Origin: Prosapia bicincta
Lineage: Eukaryota > Arthropoda > Insecta > Hemiptera > Cercopidae
DNA: 64,000 nt
Direction: 5' to 3'
NCBI GenBank assembly: GCA_036971475.1
Contig: JBAIZL010000007.1
Span: 31,511,947 to 31,575,946 of the forward strand
In this document: positions 39,155-46,913 of the stretch, in pieces
Numbering within the stretch: position 1 is the first letter of the stretch
Layout of the letters: the number at the start of each line of letters is the position of its first letter
The notes under the pieces: model-generated
Told to the model about the DNA's origin: nothing
Seen by the model: the letters and a program-made list of their open reading frames with translations, nothing else
Database searches by the model: none
Program-made: the position numbers and the translations under genes

Positions 39155-39298
39155 TATGTGCGTTCAAGGTCCTTTCTAACTATGAATGTCTGGAAAGTGA
39201 TCTTGACTGGCCGAGATCAAAGTTTTAAATGAAAACAACTCCATCCGACTTTCTTATATACATCGCCACCCCCTCCCACTGATCAAAACAAAACACCT

Positions 39299-40525
39299 CT
39301 ACGACACTCTCTTTACACTCCCTGTGAGAGGCGTATAAGTTACTATCGTATCGTGTAAAATCAAACAGTAAGCAGCCGTTTTGTCAGGAATATTTTCTGC
39401 TGTCTCAAATTCTAACCTGATATCAACTGTTGAGCTCTTCACAGATTCGTTCTGTTTCGAACAATCAATAACCACTATTGGTGAATGTTCCTCATACGAA
39501 TCCGGAGAAAACAGAGGCACGTTCTTACGCCCGTAATACGATGATTGAAACTTAGCGTACATCTCGTACAGCATTGAATAACGTTTTTTCGAAAAATCGG
39601 CGCTAACGTTGTCGTACGGGAAAAACTGCGAGTTTAGGAACAGTTTTACGTTTTTAAGATTGCAATGATCGAAATTAGTTGAATATCTTGTAATGACGTG
39701 CTTCCTGTTAGTCTGAAATGCAAAAATTACAAATCTTGGTTTCTCCATTTGGTTCGACGTTTTTATCGTCCATGAATGTCTCTGAGTTTGCGGCAGTACG
39801 GGGTATTCGTGCAACTCCCAACTCCGAAATGGTACCACGATCTCGTGGTCATCGTTTAGCTCTCTCAAAAGCCTGACCTTGTGTTCATCAGACAATCTCA
39901 CGTGCGGCACCCGCCATACTATCTTTTCCAAAACGCATTTCCAATCCAATGTGGCATCGGTTGCACCGGTAGCTCCTATTATGCAATCGTTGTCTGAAGA
40001 AGATCTTATTAGAACCAACTCTTGACGGACGTTCATTATTATTCTACGGTAATCCTCTGCAAACCCTAACAACAATTGAAGCGGAATACAAAAGTCAAAA
40101 TTCCCTGTTGAGTTTGGTTTTTCATTAATATCGGTAGGAAACAACCAACCGGACATTCTTATAATGTTGCGATCTGGAGCCGAAAGAGATACTAGGCCTT
40201 TTAGAGTGCTGGTTATTCCCACGCGTTTCACGGAATCAACCGTAACACCGGAAATTTCATATCTAATCTCCTCGAACAGATACGACATCGCGTTATTCAC
40301 AAACGGGACTTCCGTTCCCAAAGTCCCATCTTTTTTCGTCACCTTTCCTTCGATGTACAGGTAGCTCTCCGACGGCAGAGTGTACGCATCTTGCGATTGA
40401 ATAGGAATACGGATTTCGTCGTTATTTCCTAATCTGGATGAAGCGTAAGGGTTGTGGCTGTGATACTCCTTCTCCCAAATCGTTTCGTCGAACACCGGAC
40501 CGTGGCCTATGTCTAATATATCCAT
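39299..40525 (-). CDS. MCP: Major capsid protein, double jelly-roll
   Basis: A 408-residue protein with ATG at 40,525. Family hallmarks are the N-terminal NPYASSRLGNNDEIRIPIQS, DAYTLPSESYLYIEGK, and AMSYLFEEIRYEISGVTVD followed by ITSTLKG. The length matches animal Polinton capsid proteins. Two jelly-roll domains per chain trimerise into hexon-like capsomers, as in adenoviruses and adintoviruses. The gene sits directly downstream of the minor capsid and protease genes, the usual morphogenesis cluster. The frame is open from start to stop. The 77-codon frame overlapping its start is listed separately. Confidence 0.93.
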   Translation of the reverse strand: MDILDIGHGPVFDETIWEKEYHSHNPYASSRLGNNDEIRIPIQSQDAYTLPSESYLYIEGKVTKKDGTLGTEVPFVNNAMSYLFEEIRYEISGVTVDSVKRVGITSTLKGLVSLSAPDRNIIRMSGWLFPTDINEKPNSTGNFDFCIPLQLLLGFAEDYRRIIMNVRQELVLIRSSSDNDCIIGATGATDATLDWKCVLEKIVWRVPHVRLSDEHKVRLLRELNDDHEIVVPFRSWELHEYPVLPQTQRHSWTIKTSNQMEKPRFVIFAFQTNRKHVITRYSTNFDHCNLKNVKLFLNSQFFPYDNVSADFSKKRYSMLYEMYAKFQSSYYGRKNVPLFSPDSYEEHSPIVVIDCSKQNESVKSSTVDIRLEFETAENIPDKTAAYCLILHDTIVTYTPLTGSVKRVS

Positions 40526-40655
40526 CGTTAAGAACTGTGAAACCTATTCTTTCTAGAAACGTCTTGTTCTCACTTGTTATCCTTTCTATCTGTTCACAAG
40601 AACTGAATTTCGTTCCACCAAGAGTATCGTTAATAAAGTCTAACCCCATACTCAT
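40422..40655 (-). CDS. Possible 77-residue gene linking mCP and MCP
   Basis: Its ATG overlaps the minor-capsid stop codon as ATGA. It fills the otherwise empty 126 bp before the MCP start and then runs ~100 bp into MCP in another frame. No domain is recognised. The tight stop-start overlap is typical of compact viral gene blocks, but the frame could also be chance leader sequence of MCP. Confidence 0.3.
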   Translation of the reverse strand: MSMGLDFINDTLGGTKFSSCEQIERITSENKTFLERIGFTVLNDGYIRHRPRSGVRRNDLGEGVSQPQPLRFIQIRK

Positions 40656-41377
40656 ACGCGTTTTATATGCAACCTGATGCTTATAGTTTCTCCTCTAAAA
40701 TCAACTGGATCCCCGTTTTGATCAAGCACTCTCACTACGACTTCTGAAATCAAACTGAATTTTATGGGCAAGTAAACCAGATTTTGTGGTACTTCTATTA
40801 TTTTATATCCCGGCGGAACCGATGGAAAAAACGAATGTATAATATGTTCCCTCTTTCCGTTTTTGTAAGAACCGTCTATGATGTTACAGGAAATTTCGAT
40901 GTTGTTTACCTTTATAATATTGACCTCTTCATCGCCCAAATGAGGTTTCTTTTCTTCGTTCGGTGCGAGGTTTCTTTTAAACCCCAACAGCGATCCTATA
41001 GAATGTGGTTGATCGAAATGTATGTTGAATTTAGTAACTATTTCGCATCGAAGGAGGCTGTTATTTGCCGTAAGCGAAAAGTTGCTGTAACCTATGGACC
41101 TCTGTAACACTCTGTTCACTTCGTCAATTTCGTAAGACCCTGTAGGCAATTCTATCTCGTATATTTTATTGTTTTTTACGTCACCCGCTTTGCTGTAGTG
41201 TAATTTGTTGTTAATGCCTTTGGTGACGTTTGGTATGGAATTGTATGTAGTGAATTCTAATAGAGCCGCTTCCCACTGGCTTTCTTCGTGCAGCCTTAAA
41301 GGTGGAAACAGCACGCTCCTCAGTATAGACTCGTCCCCAGTAAGGGATACCGTGTACGAAGACATCTTAAATGACAC
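40652..41377 (-). CDS. mCP: Minor capsid protein (penton, single jelly-roll)
   Basis: A 241-residue protein with ATG at 41,377, overlapping the 3' end of the protease gene by 11 bp. Conserved parts are the N-terminal YTVSLTGDES, a WEAALLEFTTYNSIPNV strand, LPTGSYEIDEVNRVL, the SIGSLLGF turn, and the C-terminal VVRVLDQNGDPVDFRGETIS followed by IRLH. These are typical of Polinton penton-like proteins that plug the five-fold vertices. Its place between protease and major capsid genes supports the call. A second ATG five codons in could also serve as the start. Confidence 0.92.
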   Translation of the reverse strand: MSFKMSSYTVSLTGDESILRSVLFPPLRLHEESQWEAALLEFTTYNSIPNVTKGINNKLHYSKAGDVKNNKIYEIELPTGSYEIDEVNRVLQRSIGYSNFSLTANNSLLRCEIVTKFNIHFDQPHSIGSLLGFKRNLAPNEEKKPHLGDEEVNIIKVNNIEISCNIIDGSYKNGKREHIIHSFFPSVPPGYKIIEVPQNLVYLPIKFSLISEVVVRVLDQNGDPVDFRGETISIRLHIKRV

Positions 41378-41717
41378 TGACTTTATTTGCCAGGAATTCT
41401 AAACATAAATGGCCGCAAATTAACGAGTCTTCCGGTTGTCTTCTTTCATAATTGTATAGAATTGTTTTTGCCGATCGTAAATACTGATTCAATTCCGATG
41501 GTGGTGGCAAGTTGCCGAAACTATCGAAGTAAAACACTGTGCTTCCTAATTTTTTGTAACAGACCCAATGCGTTCCCGACCCGACGGTGCTGTCCAAGTT
41601 CACTATAGCTGATTCGTTTACACGAGGTTTTGACGGAAGATTGTCTCTCATAAAGACGCCTCTGAAATTCGGTATAGAAAGGCAGTATGCGTAACGTTCG
41701 AGCTCTTCATTCGTCAA
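41367..41717 (-). CDS. PRO: Adenain-like cysteine protease (capsid maturation)
   Basis: A 116-residue protein with ATG at 41,717. The triad reads His50 in GSGTHWVCYKK, Asp65 in VFYFDSFG and Cys101 in LICGHLCLEF, with Gln94 seven residues before the Cys as the oxyanion-hole residue. This is the C5/Ulp1-type circular arrangement. In adenoviruses and Polintons this enzyme cleaves capsid and core proteins during particle maturation. It is shorter than adenovirus adenain, having lost the N- and C-terminal extensions. It lies 35 bp after the PLA2-like gene and overlaps mCP, so co-expression with capsid genes is likely. Confidence 0.93.
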   Translation of the reverse strand: MTNEELERYAYCLSIPNFRGVFMRDNLPSKPRVNESAIVNLDSTVGSGTHWVCYKKLGSTVFYFDSFGNLPPPSELNQYLRSAKTILYNYERRQPEDSLICGHLCLEFLANKVSVI

Positions 41718-41752
41718 TGCCTTGTTCGGTAATACGAGTTTTCTACTACTAT

Positions 41753-42343
41753 TTAATACACATTTCTGTACGGTCGCAGGTACAACCCCCTCCCGTTTTT
41801 TGAACCATTGTTCCTACGTCTTCTCCTGTACTTACTGTCTGTCCTCTTTCGACCAACTCTTCTGACAGGCACCCTTTTACGTCTTTTTCTTATTCTCCTT
41901 TTCATCCGTCCACCTCCGATTGCACTTTTTGCCTTCATCGCTCCGGCCACCGCTAAAGCAGCCGCTCTTTCACCAATACTAGCGTCACTAGACTTAGCCC
42001 TTTGCCAAGCTTTTTCTGCTAAAACCCTGTCTGCTACAGAACGTGATGCTGAATCAGAATATCGGGAATAAACTATGTCGTGGACCTTACAGGCTTCGTC
42101 TAACTTATTTATACCCCGATCTCCTCGTGCCAAACGTTTTTTCAACTTTGTACCTGGTCCGCAATATCTATACCCACCCGGTATGTGTAATTCCACCGGT
42201 AAAGCGTCGATAGCCCTGTTGACTACGGCACTAACTGGAATAATACCGACTGCTTTTTTCGCAAGTCTTACAAGTGATGATGATAAACCACTTCCTTCTC
42301 TTACAAACTTCTTTCCGTTACTAAATGTTTTACCGTTTAACAT
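41753..42343 (-). CDS. Phospholipase A2-like protein fused to an Arg-rich core tail
   Basis: A 196-residue protein with ATG at 42,343. Residues 57-95 carry the secreted-PLA2 / parvovirus-VP1-type signature: YCGPG (60-64, calcium loop) and DEACKVHDIVY with the His88-Asp89 pair. An Ala-rich helical stretch follows. Residues ~146-177 are almost all Arg/Lys with short Tyr/Val breaks, like a viral DNA-condensing core protein. Such a protein could breach the endosome on entry and also package DNA; activity is inferred. No secretion signal is visible, which fits a capsid-borne enzyme. A TATATATTTAA sequence lies immediately upstream. Confidence 0.85.
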   Translation of the reverse strand: MLNGKTFSNGKKFVREGSGLSSSLVRLAKKAVGIIPVSAVVNRAIDALPVELHIPGGYRYCGPGTKLKKRLARGDRGINKLDEACKVHDIVYSRYSDSASRSVADRVLAEKAWQRAKSSDASIGERAAALAVAGAMKAKSAIGGGRMKRRIRKRRKRVPVRRVGRKRTDSKYRRRRRNNGSKNGRGLYLRPYRNVY

Positions 42344-42694
42344 ATTAAATATATATGTATCTATTATTTATCTACACGGTTACTTCATATAGAATGTCCA
42401 TTTGTTGTAGAAACTTGTTACTTTATAATAACGAACCACTTCATACCAAGTTTTTTTTAAAAATAAAGAAATACCTCTATCACATCCAAATGCTTGCAAT
42501 AATTATTTCTTGTTTTATTTTGTTTATTATTTTTTTATATTTTTTTTGTAGCATATATTTAATAATTGTTATTCTTTTTACAACAATAATTACTAACACA
42601 TGTATCACATTAACTTTTTATTGAACAAAAAAATAATATTTACATTGTATTACACTTAACTAAATAGTAAATGGAAGTAACAGCTCTTCTCCGG
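42344..42694. other. AT-rich intergenic region of the Polinton
   Basis: 350 bp of A+T-rich sequence between two minus-strand genes. It probably holds the 3' end of the 79-residue gene and the promoter of the PLA2-like gene. The plus-strand open frame here (42,355-42,624) is low-complexity. Confidence 0.5.
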
Positions 42695-42934
42695 TCAATT
42701 CCCCTCCTCCGCAATACCGTCAACGGCTGGTTTTTCCGCTTCTGGAGGATAAGATATTGGTGACGTTCCACGAGCGTCGGTAGTATCCTTTCCATAGTTC
42801 GAGGCGCCGACTGTAACTCTCATGCTGAATCCTTGATCCAATAGCTTATTCATCTCGGTTGAGAAAACGTTAACAGCATCTTTTTGTTCGATGCGTAGCG
42901 GATAATACTCTATATATCTAGCAGTCAAAGCCAT
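42695..42934 (-). CDS. Small Polinton protein of unknown function
   Basis: A 79-residue protein with ATG at 42,934. It has no hydrophobic segment long enough for a membrane. The N-terminal part (YIEYYPLRIEQKDAVNVFST) could form a mixed helix/strand, and the C-terminal third is Pro/Glu-rich. A TATATAG element near 43,006-43,012 lies ~75 bp upstream. The frame is not the shadow of any other gene. No family recognised. Confidence 0.55.
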   Translation of the reverse strand: MALTARYIEYYPLRIEQKDAVNVFSTEMNKLLDQGFSMRVTVGASNYGKDTTDARGTSPISYPPEAEKPAVDGIAEEGN

Positions 42935-43053
42935 CTTGTAAGTTTATGACGGATGTTTCCTCTTCAAGAAGTAAATTTGAAATATGTATTATTTTTAGTT
43001 TCGCTCTCTATATAACAATATATTACATTAGCCTTGTACAATAAAGGCGTTGC

Positions 43054-43386
43054 TTATCCCTGTTTCCTCTTCTTTGCGGGGTGTATTGGTAATGGGTCTA
43101 AGTAACGCAGAGCATAACATCGTGCCCCAAAATCCTCACCCTTTACTAATTTTAAATAACCGCACCTCGGAAACCATCCACCATGTTCGATCCATGGAAA
43201 TTCATGTGCTTCCCAATCCTTTAAACCACCACCACAGTAAAAGCATATAACGCCATCAGGTGGAGAGTGAAAGAAAAAACCGGCTTCTGCAAATTGCCAA
43301 GCATAAGGGCGGGAATATACAAATCTGGTGTTGTTGAACGATTCCAGCCTGCTTCCAGGTGTACTGTATCTCGGGTATGCAACCAT
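43054..43386 (-). CDS. Single-BIR inhibitor-of-apoptosis-like protein
   Basis: A 110-residue protein with ATG at 43,386, essentially one BIR domain with a basic tail (KKRK at 105-108). Zinc ligands are Cys48, Cys51, His68 and Cys75 in the exact C-x2-C-x16-H-x6-C spacing. The AGFFFHSPPDGVICFYC and PWIEHGGWFPRC segments are textbook. The groove residues that bind IAP-binding motifs in type-II BIRs are present: Gly54, Leu55, Trp58, Glu62 and Trp71. There is no RING, UBA or CARD, so alone it could bind caspases or their antagonists but not ubiquitinate. It sits within the structural-gene block after the fibre gene. A RING protein of IAP type is encoded at 55,723-55,983. Confidence 0.93.
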   Translation of the reverse strand: MVAYPRYSTPGSRLESFNNTRFVYSRPYAWQFAEAGFFFHSPPDGVICFYCGGGLKDWEAHEFPWIEHGGWFPRCGYLKLVKGEDFGARCYALRYLDPLPIHPAKKRKQG

Positions 43387-43431
43387 ATCTCCTATATTAT
43401 AAACTGAAATATTTTCTTGAATATATACTAT

Positions 43432-44178
43432 CTATTTGCAGACTAGGTGCAACTCTCCACTTCCTTCGTGCGTGTGTACTCTGCATCTTGTGTTATCGTA
43501 TCTATTTATATTATCCGTTGTATCCCCTCCACTGCTCAATTTTCGATTTTCTCCTTCAGAAAAGTCGTTCTTATATGTTTCCCCAGGTTCTGCTATAGCT
43601 TTCGGTTGTCTGACTGAATCCTGCTTCTGTCTCTTGTTTGCGACTGGTTCCTCTTTTGGAATAAACTTTAACTTTGTACCACTGACTGAATCCTGCTTCT
43701 GTCTCTTGTTTGCGACTGGTTCCTCTTTTGGAATAAACTTCAACTTTGTACCACCAAAGATGTACTTCCAGTTTAAATAGGTACGTCCATCTACACCCGG
43801 TAAAGCTACTCTTCTCCCGTCTCCAGTATGCATGTAATGGAAGAGTGAAGACGCGAACCTTTCTAGAGTTTCTATGTTTACGGCATCCAACTGTTCTATA
43901 GGGTTACCAACTCCGCTCAAACGTTTGTTGTAGAACTCGAAACCATCTTTCGATAATAACGGTGTCACAGACCTGACGTATTCCAATGTAGCAGCATCGT
44001 TTGATGACACAGGCCTACCAACATTTTCGATAATTTTGTTTTGCATATCGTAATTTCCGTTTCTAGTGAGTTTAAATCCTACGCCTGAAGGTCCTTTGGG
44101 ACCCCGTTCACCTGGCTGAGCTCTAACAGCGATTTTACTCTTGGAGATTTGATGACGACCAAACTTGTCCACGCTCAT
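43432..44178 (-). CDS. Fibre-like protein with collagen-like stub
   Basis: A 248-residue protein with ATG at 44,178, 14 bp after the preceding gene's stop. Residues 22-33 form a short Gly-X-Y run (GERGPKGPSG). Two repeats of the type 'YDMQNKIIENVGRPVSSNDA' (43-62) and 'YNKRLSGVGNPIEQLDA' (83-99) follow. This module is typical of trimeric shaft or tail-fibre proteins and of Polinton fibre-like proteins. Residues 143-190 are two identical 24-residue units with a basic NKRQKQ core, then an acidic, Ser-rich tail ends in HTHEGSGELHLVCK. It is likely a capsid spike or attachment protein by family analogy. Confidence 0.75.
   Translation of the reverse strand: MSVDKFGRHQISKSKIAVRAQPGERGPKGPSGVGFKLTRNGNYDMQNKIIENVGRPVSSNDAATLEYVRSVTPLLSKDGFEFYNKRLSGVGNPIEQLDAVNIETLERFASSLFHYMHTGDGRRVALPGVDGRTYLNWKYIFGGTKLKFIPKEEPVANKRQKQDSVSGTKLKFIPKEEPVANKRQKQDSVRQPKAIAEPGETYKNDFSEGENRKLSSGGDTTDNINRYDNTRCRVHTHEGSGELHLVCK
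43612..43755. repeat. 72-bp tandem duplication inside the fibre-like gene
   Basis: Two adjacent 72-bp units (43,612-43,683 and 43,684-43,755) differ by about three bases and keep the frame. Each encodes 24 residues containing KFIPKEEPVANKRQKQDSV. Confidence 0.95.
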
Positions 44179-44192
44179 CTTTATAAATGAAG

Positions 44193-45101
44193 TTAAGCAA
44201 TAACGTTTCTTCGTTTTAATTCTTCTGTCAACGACACTACCTCGTTCTCTAGCCCCGTGTGTCCTGCAGACATAGAGTCATATAACAAACGCAGACGATT
44301 CACTAACTCGTTTGCATTATTGTAATAAACAACGTTGGTATGCTGAGTGTCTTTTAAATTCACACCAGCTCCTGATTTGCTCTTGTCTTCTCTCGGAGGA
44401 AATAGATGTGCTATAATTCTTTTATATTTCTTTGACCTGTTCCTGTACACAGGTGCGTTAGAACTGTATCCCTTTCTATGAGCGTTGGTCAGTTGGCAAA
44501 TGCGTTTAAAATTTTCGAGATCTCTTTTTGTATATTTCTCTGGAATATAATTGAAGATTAGCTCGAACAGACCGCGCGTACCTCGAAAAGTTTTATTCTT
44601 TACCAGTATGTTATCTTTGTTGGTGATCTCCAATTTCGCGTCACCTATATCCAATGTACCGTCTTTAGCCAACCGAGCGCCGAACGTATGGTATTGTTTC
44701 TTCCTGCTTGTATCAGACATTGAATCTAACATCTTTAATAAATACTTTTTACCCATAGGACCTTTACTCGATATATTGTCGCTCAATATACTGACGTCTT
44801 TAGTTGACTCGTGAACAGACGTTCTTCCATCATCTTCATCCGTTACATAGTCTGCTGATGTGTCCGTCAACTCAGCGCCCGACTCCTGTTTAAAGGGTAT
44901 TATGTCTTGCGCGTCACCATCAATCCATGCGTTTTCACCGAGTTTTTCAGATATCTTCTTTAACGGTTCTACTATCGGTTTGAAAGTGGTCTCCAAGTAT
45001 TTATCCCTTTCGCTTATGCCTAATTTCAAGGCTTCATTTTTTTTTCTGATGGTATCGCTCAACACTTTTATTTCGTTTACCAACTTCCTTTGTTTCTCCA
45101 T
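44193..45101 (-). CDS. Conserved Polinton protein (DUF8207-like), copy A
   Basis: A 302-residue protein with ATG at 45,101. The N-terminal ~55 residues are charged and heptad-like (coiled coil likely), followed by an acidic linker. The conserved part, about 137-235, contains YHTFGARLAKDGTLDIGDAK, a short strand pair, FRGTRGLFELIFNYIP, LTNAHRKGY and KKYKRIIAHLFPP. I associate this pattern with a domain of unknown function (DUF8207, from memory) that recurs in animal Polintons. It lies between the ATPase and fibre genes, so a structural or packaging role is plausible. A diverged paralogue is at 51,533-52,504. Confidence 0.8.
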   Translation of the reverse strand: MEKQRKLVNEIKVLSDTIRKKNEALKLGISERDKYLETTFKPIVEPLKKISEKLGENAWIDGDAQDIIPFKQESGAELTDTSADYVTDEDDGRTSVHESTKDVSILSDNISSKGPMGKKYLLKMLDSMSDTSRKKQYHTFGARLAKDGTLDIGDAKLEITNKDNILVKNKTFRGTRGLFELIFNYIPEKYTKRDLENFKRICQLTNAHRKGYSSNAPVYRNRSKKYKRIIAHLFPPREDKSKSGAGVNLKDTQHTNVVYYNNANELVNRLRLLYDSMSAGHTGLENEVVSLTEELKRRNVIA

Positions 45102-45148
45102 GTATTTACTTAGCGCTTGTTATCCAGTTGAATAGCTGTATCGTAATG

Positions 45149-45868
45149 TTAGCATTGTAAATCGCTCTGCGAGTTTATTACAACGTATCTGTCAAATCCC
45201 AGTCTGTATCGACCTTCATCGATGTTACGCTCCTTATCGACGACTAGGAATCCGAAATGATCGTTCCACGCTGTAGAACATATCTGTTTAAATCTGTTGT
45301 ATTCCATATCAGCACCTACGTGATCGTTGTATACGTGTCTCGTGTTAGTCTCATCCTGCTTGAACATTATAATGAGATTGGCGTTATCTCGTAATAGCTG
45401 CTTAGGGATTTTGCTATAGGTTTGCCCTATGTAAATACAATCTATCATGTTATGTCGCCCCATGGCAAAGTACGTGGTTATGTGATGATGTCTTTCCGAG
45501 CTAACGTCATCGAATAAAAATACAGAATACGGTCGAGCTTTACTTGGTCCCATGATTTCTTCGTTTACATCAAATTTGAACCAATTGACGCCTGGCACCT
45601 CGGATATAACCTTTTCCAAAAGTAGATACTTTGGTTGGTTGAGCGACTTGGAAAATATGTATACATTATTGAATCGCAGTCCGTTAGCTTGCGTGAGCAG
45701 GTTAAACACTACGTTTGTTTTCCCGCAGTTTGATGGCCCCGAGACTATGCATCTTACAGTGTCAGGAAGTAATGCACCGTGTTTCCCTTCACTGTGGGTG
45801 GTTTTATCAGCAGTCAGAAGATCTATATTTTTAACAACAAATTTATCCTTTTGCTCTAATATTTCCAT
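45149..45868 (-). CDS. ATPase: FtsK/HerA-type genome-packaging ATPase
   Basis: A 239-residue protein with ATG at 45,868. Walker A is SGPSNCGKTN (43-52) with Lys50. Walker B is SVFLFDDV (115-122). A Gln-bearing sensor-like IGQTYSKIPKQLL lies at 147-159. The length and the order fit the A32-like packaging ATPases of Polintons, adintoviruses and giant viruses, which pump the genome into preformed capsids. It is next to the integrase gene (44 bp apart), as in most Polintons. A TATAATATG sequence lies ~20 bp upstream of the ATG. Confidence 0.94.
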   Translation of the reverse strand: MEILEQKDKFVVKNIDLLTADKTTHSEGKHGALLPDTVRCIVSGPSNCGKTNVVFNLLTQANGLRFNNVYIFSKSLNQPKYLLLEKVISEVPGVNWFKFDVNEEIMGPSKARPYSVFLFDDVSSERHHHITTYFAMGRHNMIDCIYIGQTYSKIPKQLLRDNANLIIMFKQDETNTRHVYNDHVGADMEYNRFKQICSTAWNDHFGFLVVDKERNIDEGRYRLGFDRYVVINSQSDLQC

Positions 45869-45911
45869 TTCTTGCCTGCTTACAGACTCATATTATACTG
45901 TACATCCGTTA

Positions 45912-46844
45912 TTAGATTAAATCTTTTTTATTTATCCACGTATCCTGGCTGCGGTCGAAACCTAACCAACGCACAAGAACTTTATCGCCCTTTCTGCGGA
46001 GTATTTTCTCAACTAAATATACGTTTCCAACTGTAGACGGTGATAGCTCGTGCCCGTAGAAACCACCTTGTATGATATCCCCTTTGTGATCTTTCAAAAG
46101 ATAAGTCTCAGGAAACGTCGGTTGTATCCTGTAAACTGTAAACACTTCATTCGAAAAATTAGGAAGGTATCCTTTGGTAAAAACGCGCTTGTGTTTGCTA
46201 ATACGCACTTGATCACCGAGGAAAAACCTTTTTGGCATTCGTTTTTCCGTATGCGGTTTTGTTTGCCGGACTATACGATCAAACACCTTTCGTTCGTTCT
46301 TTTTATTAACGTCTACAGGTTTCACGCCGATAGTCCTGTGTACCGTATTATTGTATTCGTTTATCAAAACAGGTAATACGTCATGCCAGACGTATGATCC
46401 TCTTTTTGAGAAAACCTTGTACATCTTACTCTTTAGCGTTCTATTGAAACGTTCTATTATTGCAGCTTTAATTTCGCTCTTGCTAGAGTAATGATTGATA
46501 CGATATTTCTTCATTAATTGTTTGAATGGATTATTGAAAAATTCTTTACCATCATCCGTCTGGAGTTTCTTAATCCTCTCTTGAAGCAATAGCCCCTCTA
46601 CAGCATTAGCAACGTTTTCCGAAGACTTGTTTTTTAATGGAATAGCGTGCGCAATTTTAGTAAAACAATCTATAAGTGTAAGTATGTAATTAAAACCTTT
46701 ATTATCCTTAGCGTATGGTCTCATCTCTACAAGATCAGCTTGGAAAAATTTATCGTCTAGTCCTTTTAAGATAGTATTTCGTCTAGGAAATTTTCTTCTT
46801 GCTGGTGCGTGTAATTCGCGTACAATCTTTTCCCTTAACTCCAT
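45912..46844 (-). CDS. INT: Retroviral-type integrase with C-terminal chromodomain
   Basis: A 310-residue protein with ATG at 46,844. The catalytic core has Asp37 (FFQADLVEM), Asp97 (LQTDDGKEF) and Glu131 (AAIIERFNRTLKS), the DDE triad. An SH3-like segment follows (RFFLGDQVRISKHKRVF). The end, 275-310, is a chromodomain (YLVEKILRRKGDKVLVRWLG, then TWINKKDLI). The enzyme joins the TIR ends to target DNA, and the chromodomain may steer insertion to modified histones. The usual N-terminal HHCC zinc finger is absent. A TATATATAAAA box (46,893-46,902) precedes the ATG by ~50 bp. Confidence 0.95.
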   Translation of the reverse strand: MELREKIVRELHAPARRKFPRRNTILKGLDDKFFQADLVEMRPYAKDNKGFNYILTLIDCFTKIAHAIPLKNKSSENVANAVEGLLLQERIKKLQTDDGKEFFNNPFKQLMKKYRINHYSSKSEIKAAIIERFNRTLKSKMYKVFSKRGSYVWHDVLPVLINEYNNTVHRTIGVKPVDVNKKNERKVFDRIVRQTKPHTEKRMPKRFFLGDQVRISKHKRVFTKGYLPNFSNEVFTVYRIQPTFPETYLLKDHKGDIIQGGFYGHELSPSTVGNVYLVEKILRRKGDKVLVRWLGFDRSQDTWINKKDLI

Positions 46845-46892
46845 CGTTACCGTTAGTGACTATAGGAAACAAATAATAGAATTTAGATTTTT

Positions 46893-46902
46893 TTATATAT
46901 AA
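46893..46902 (-). promoter_or_regulatory. TATA box of the integrase gene
   Basis: On the minus strand TATATATAAAA lies about 50 bp before the integrase ATG, in the 69-bp gap after the polymerase gene. Confidence 0.5.
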
Positions 46903-46913
46903 CTGTTGTTACG

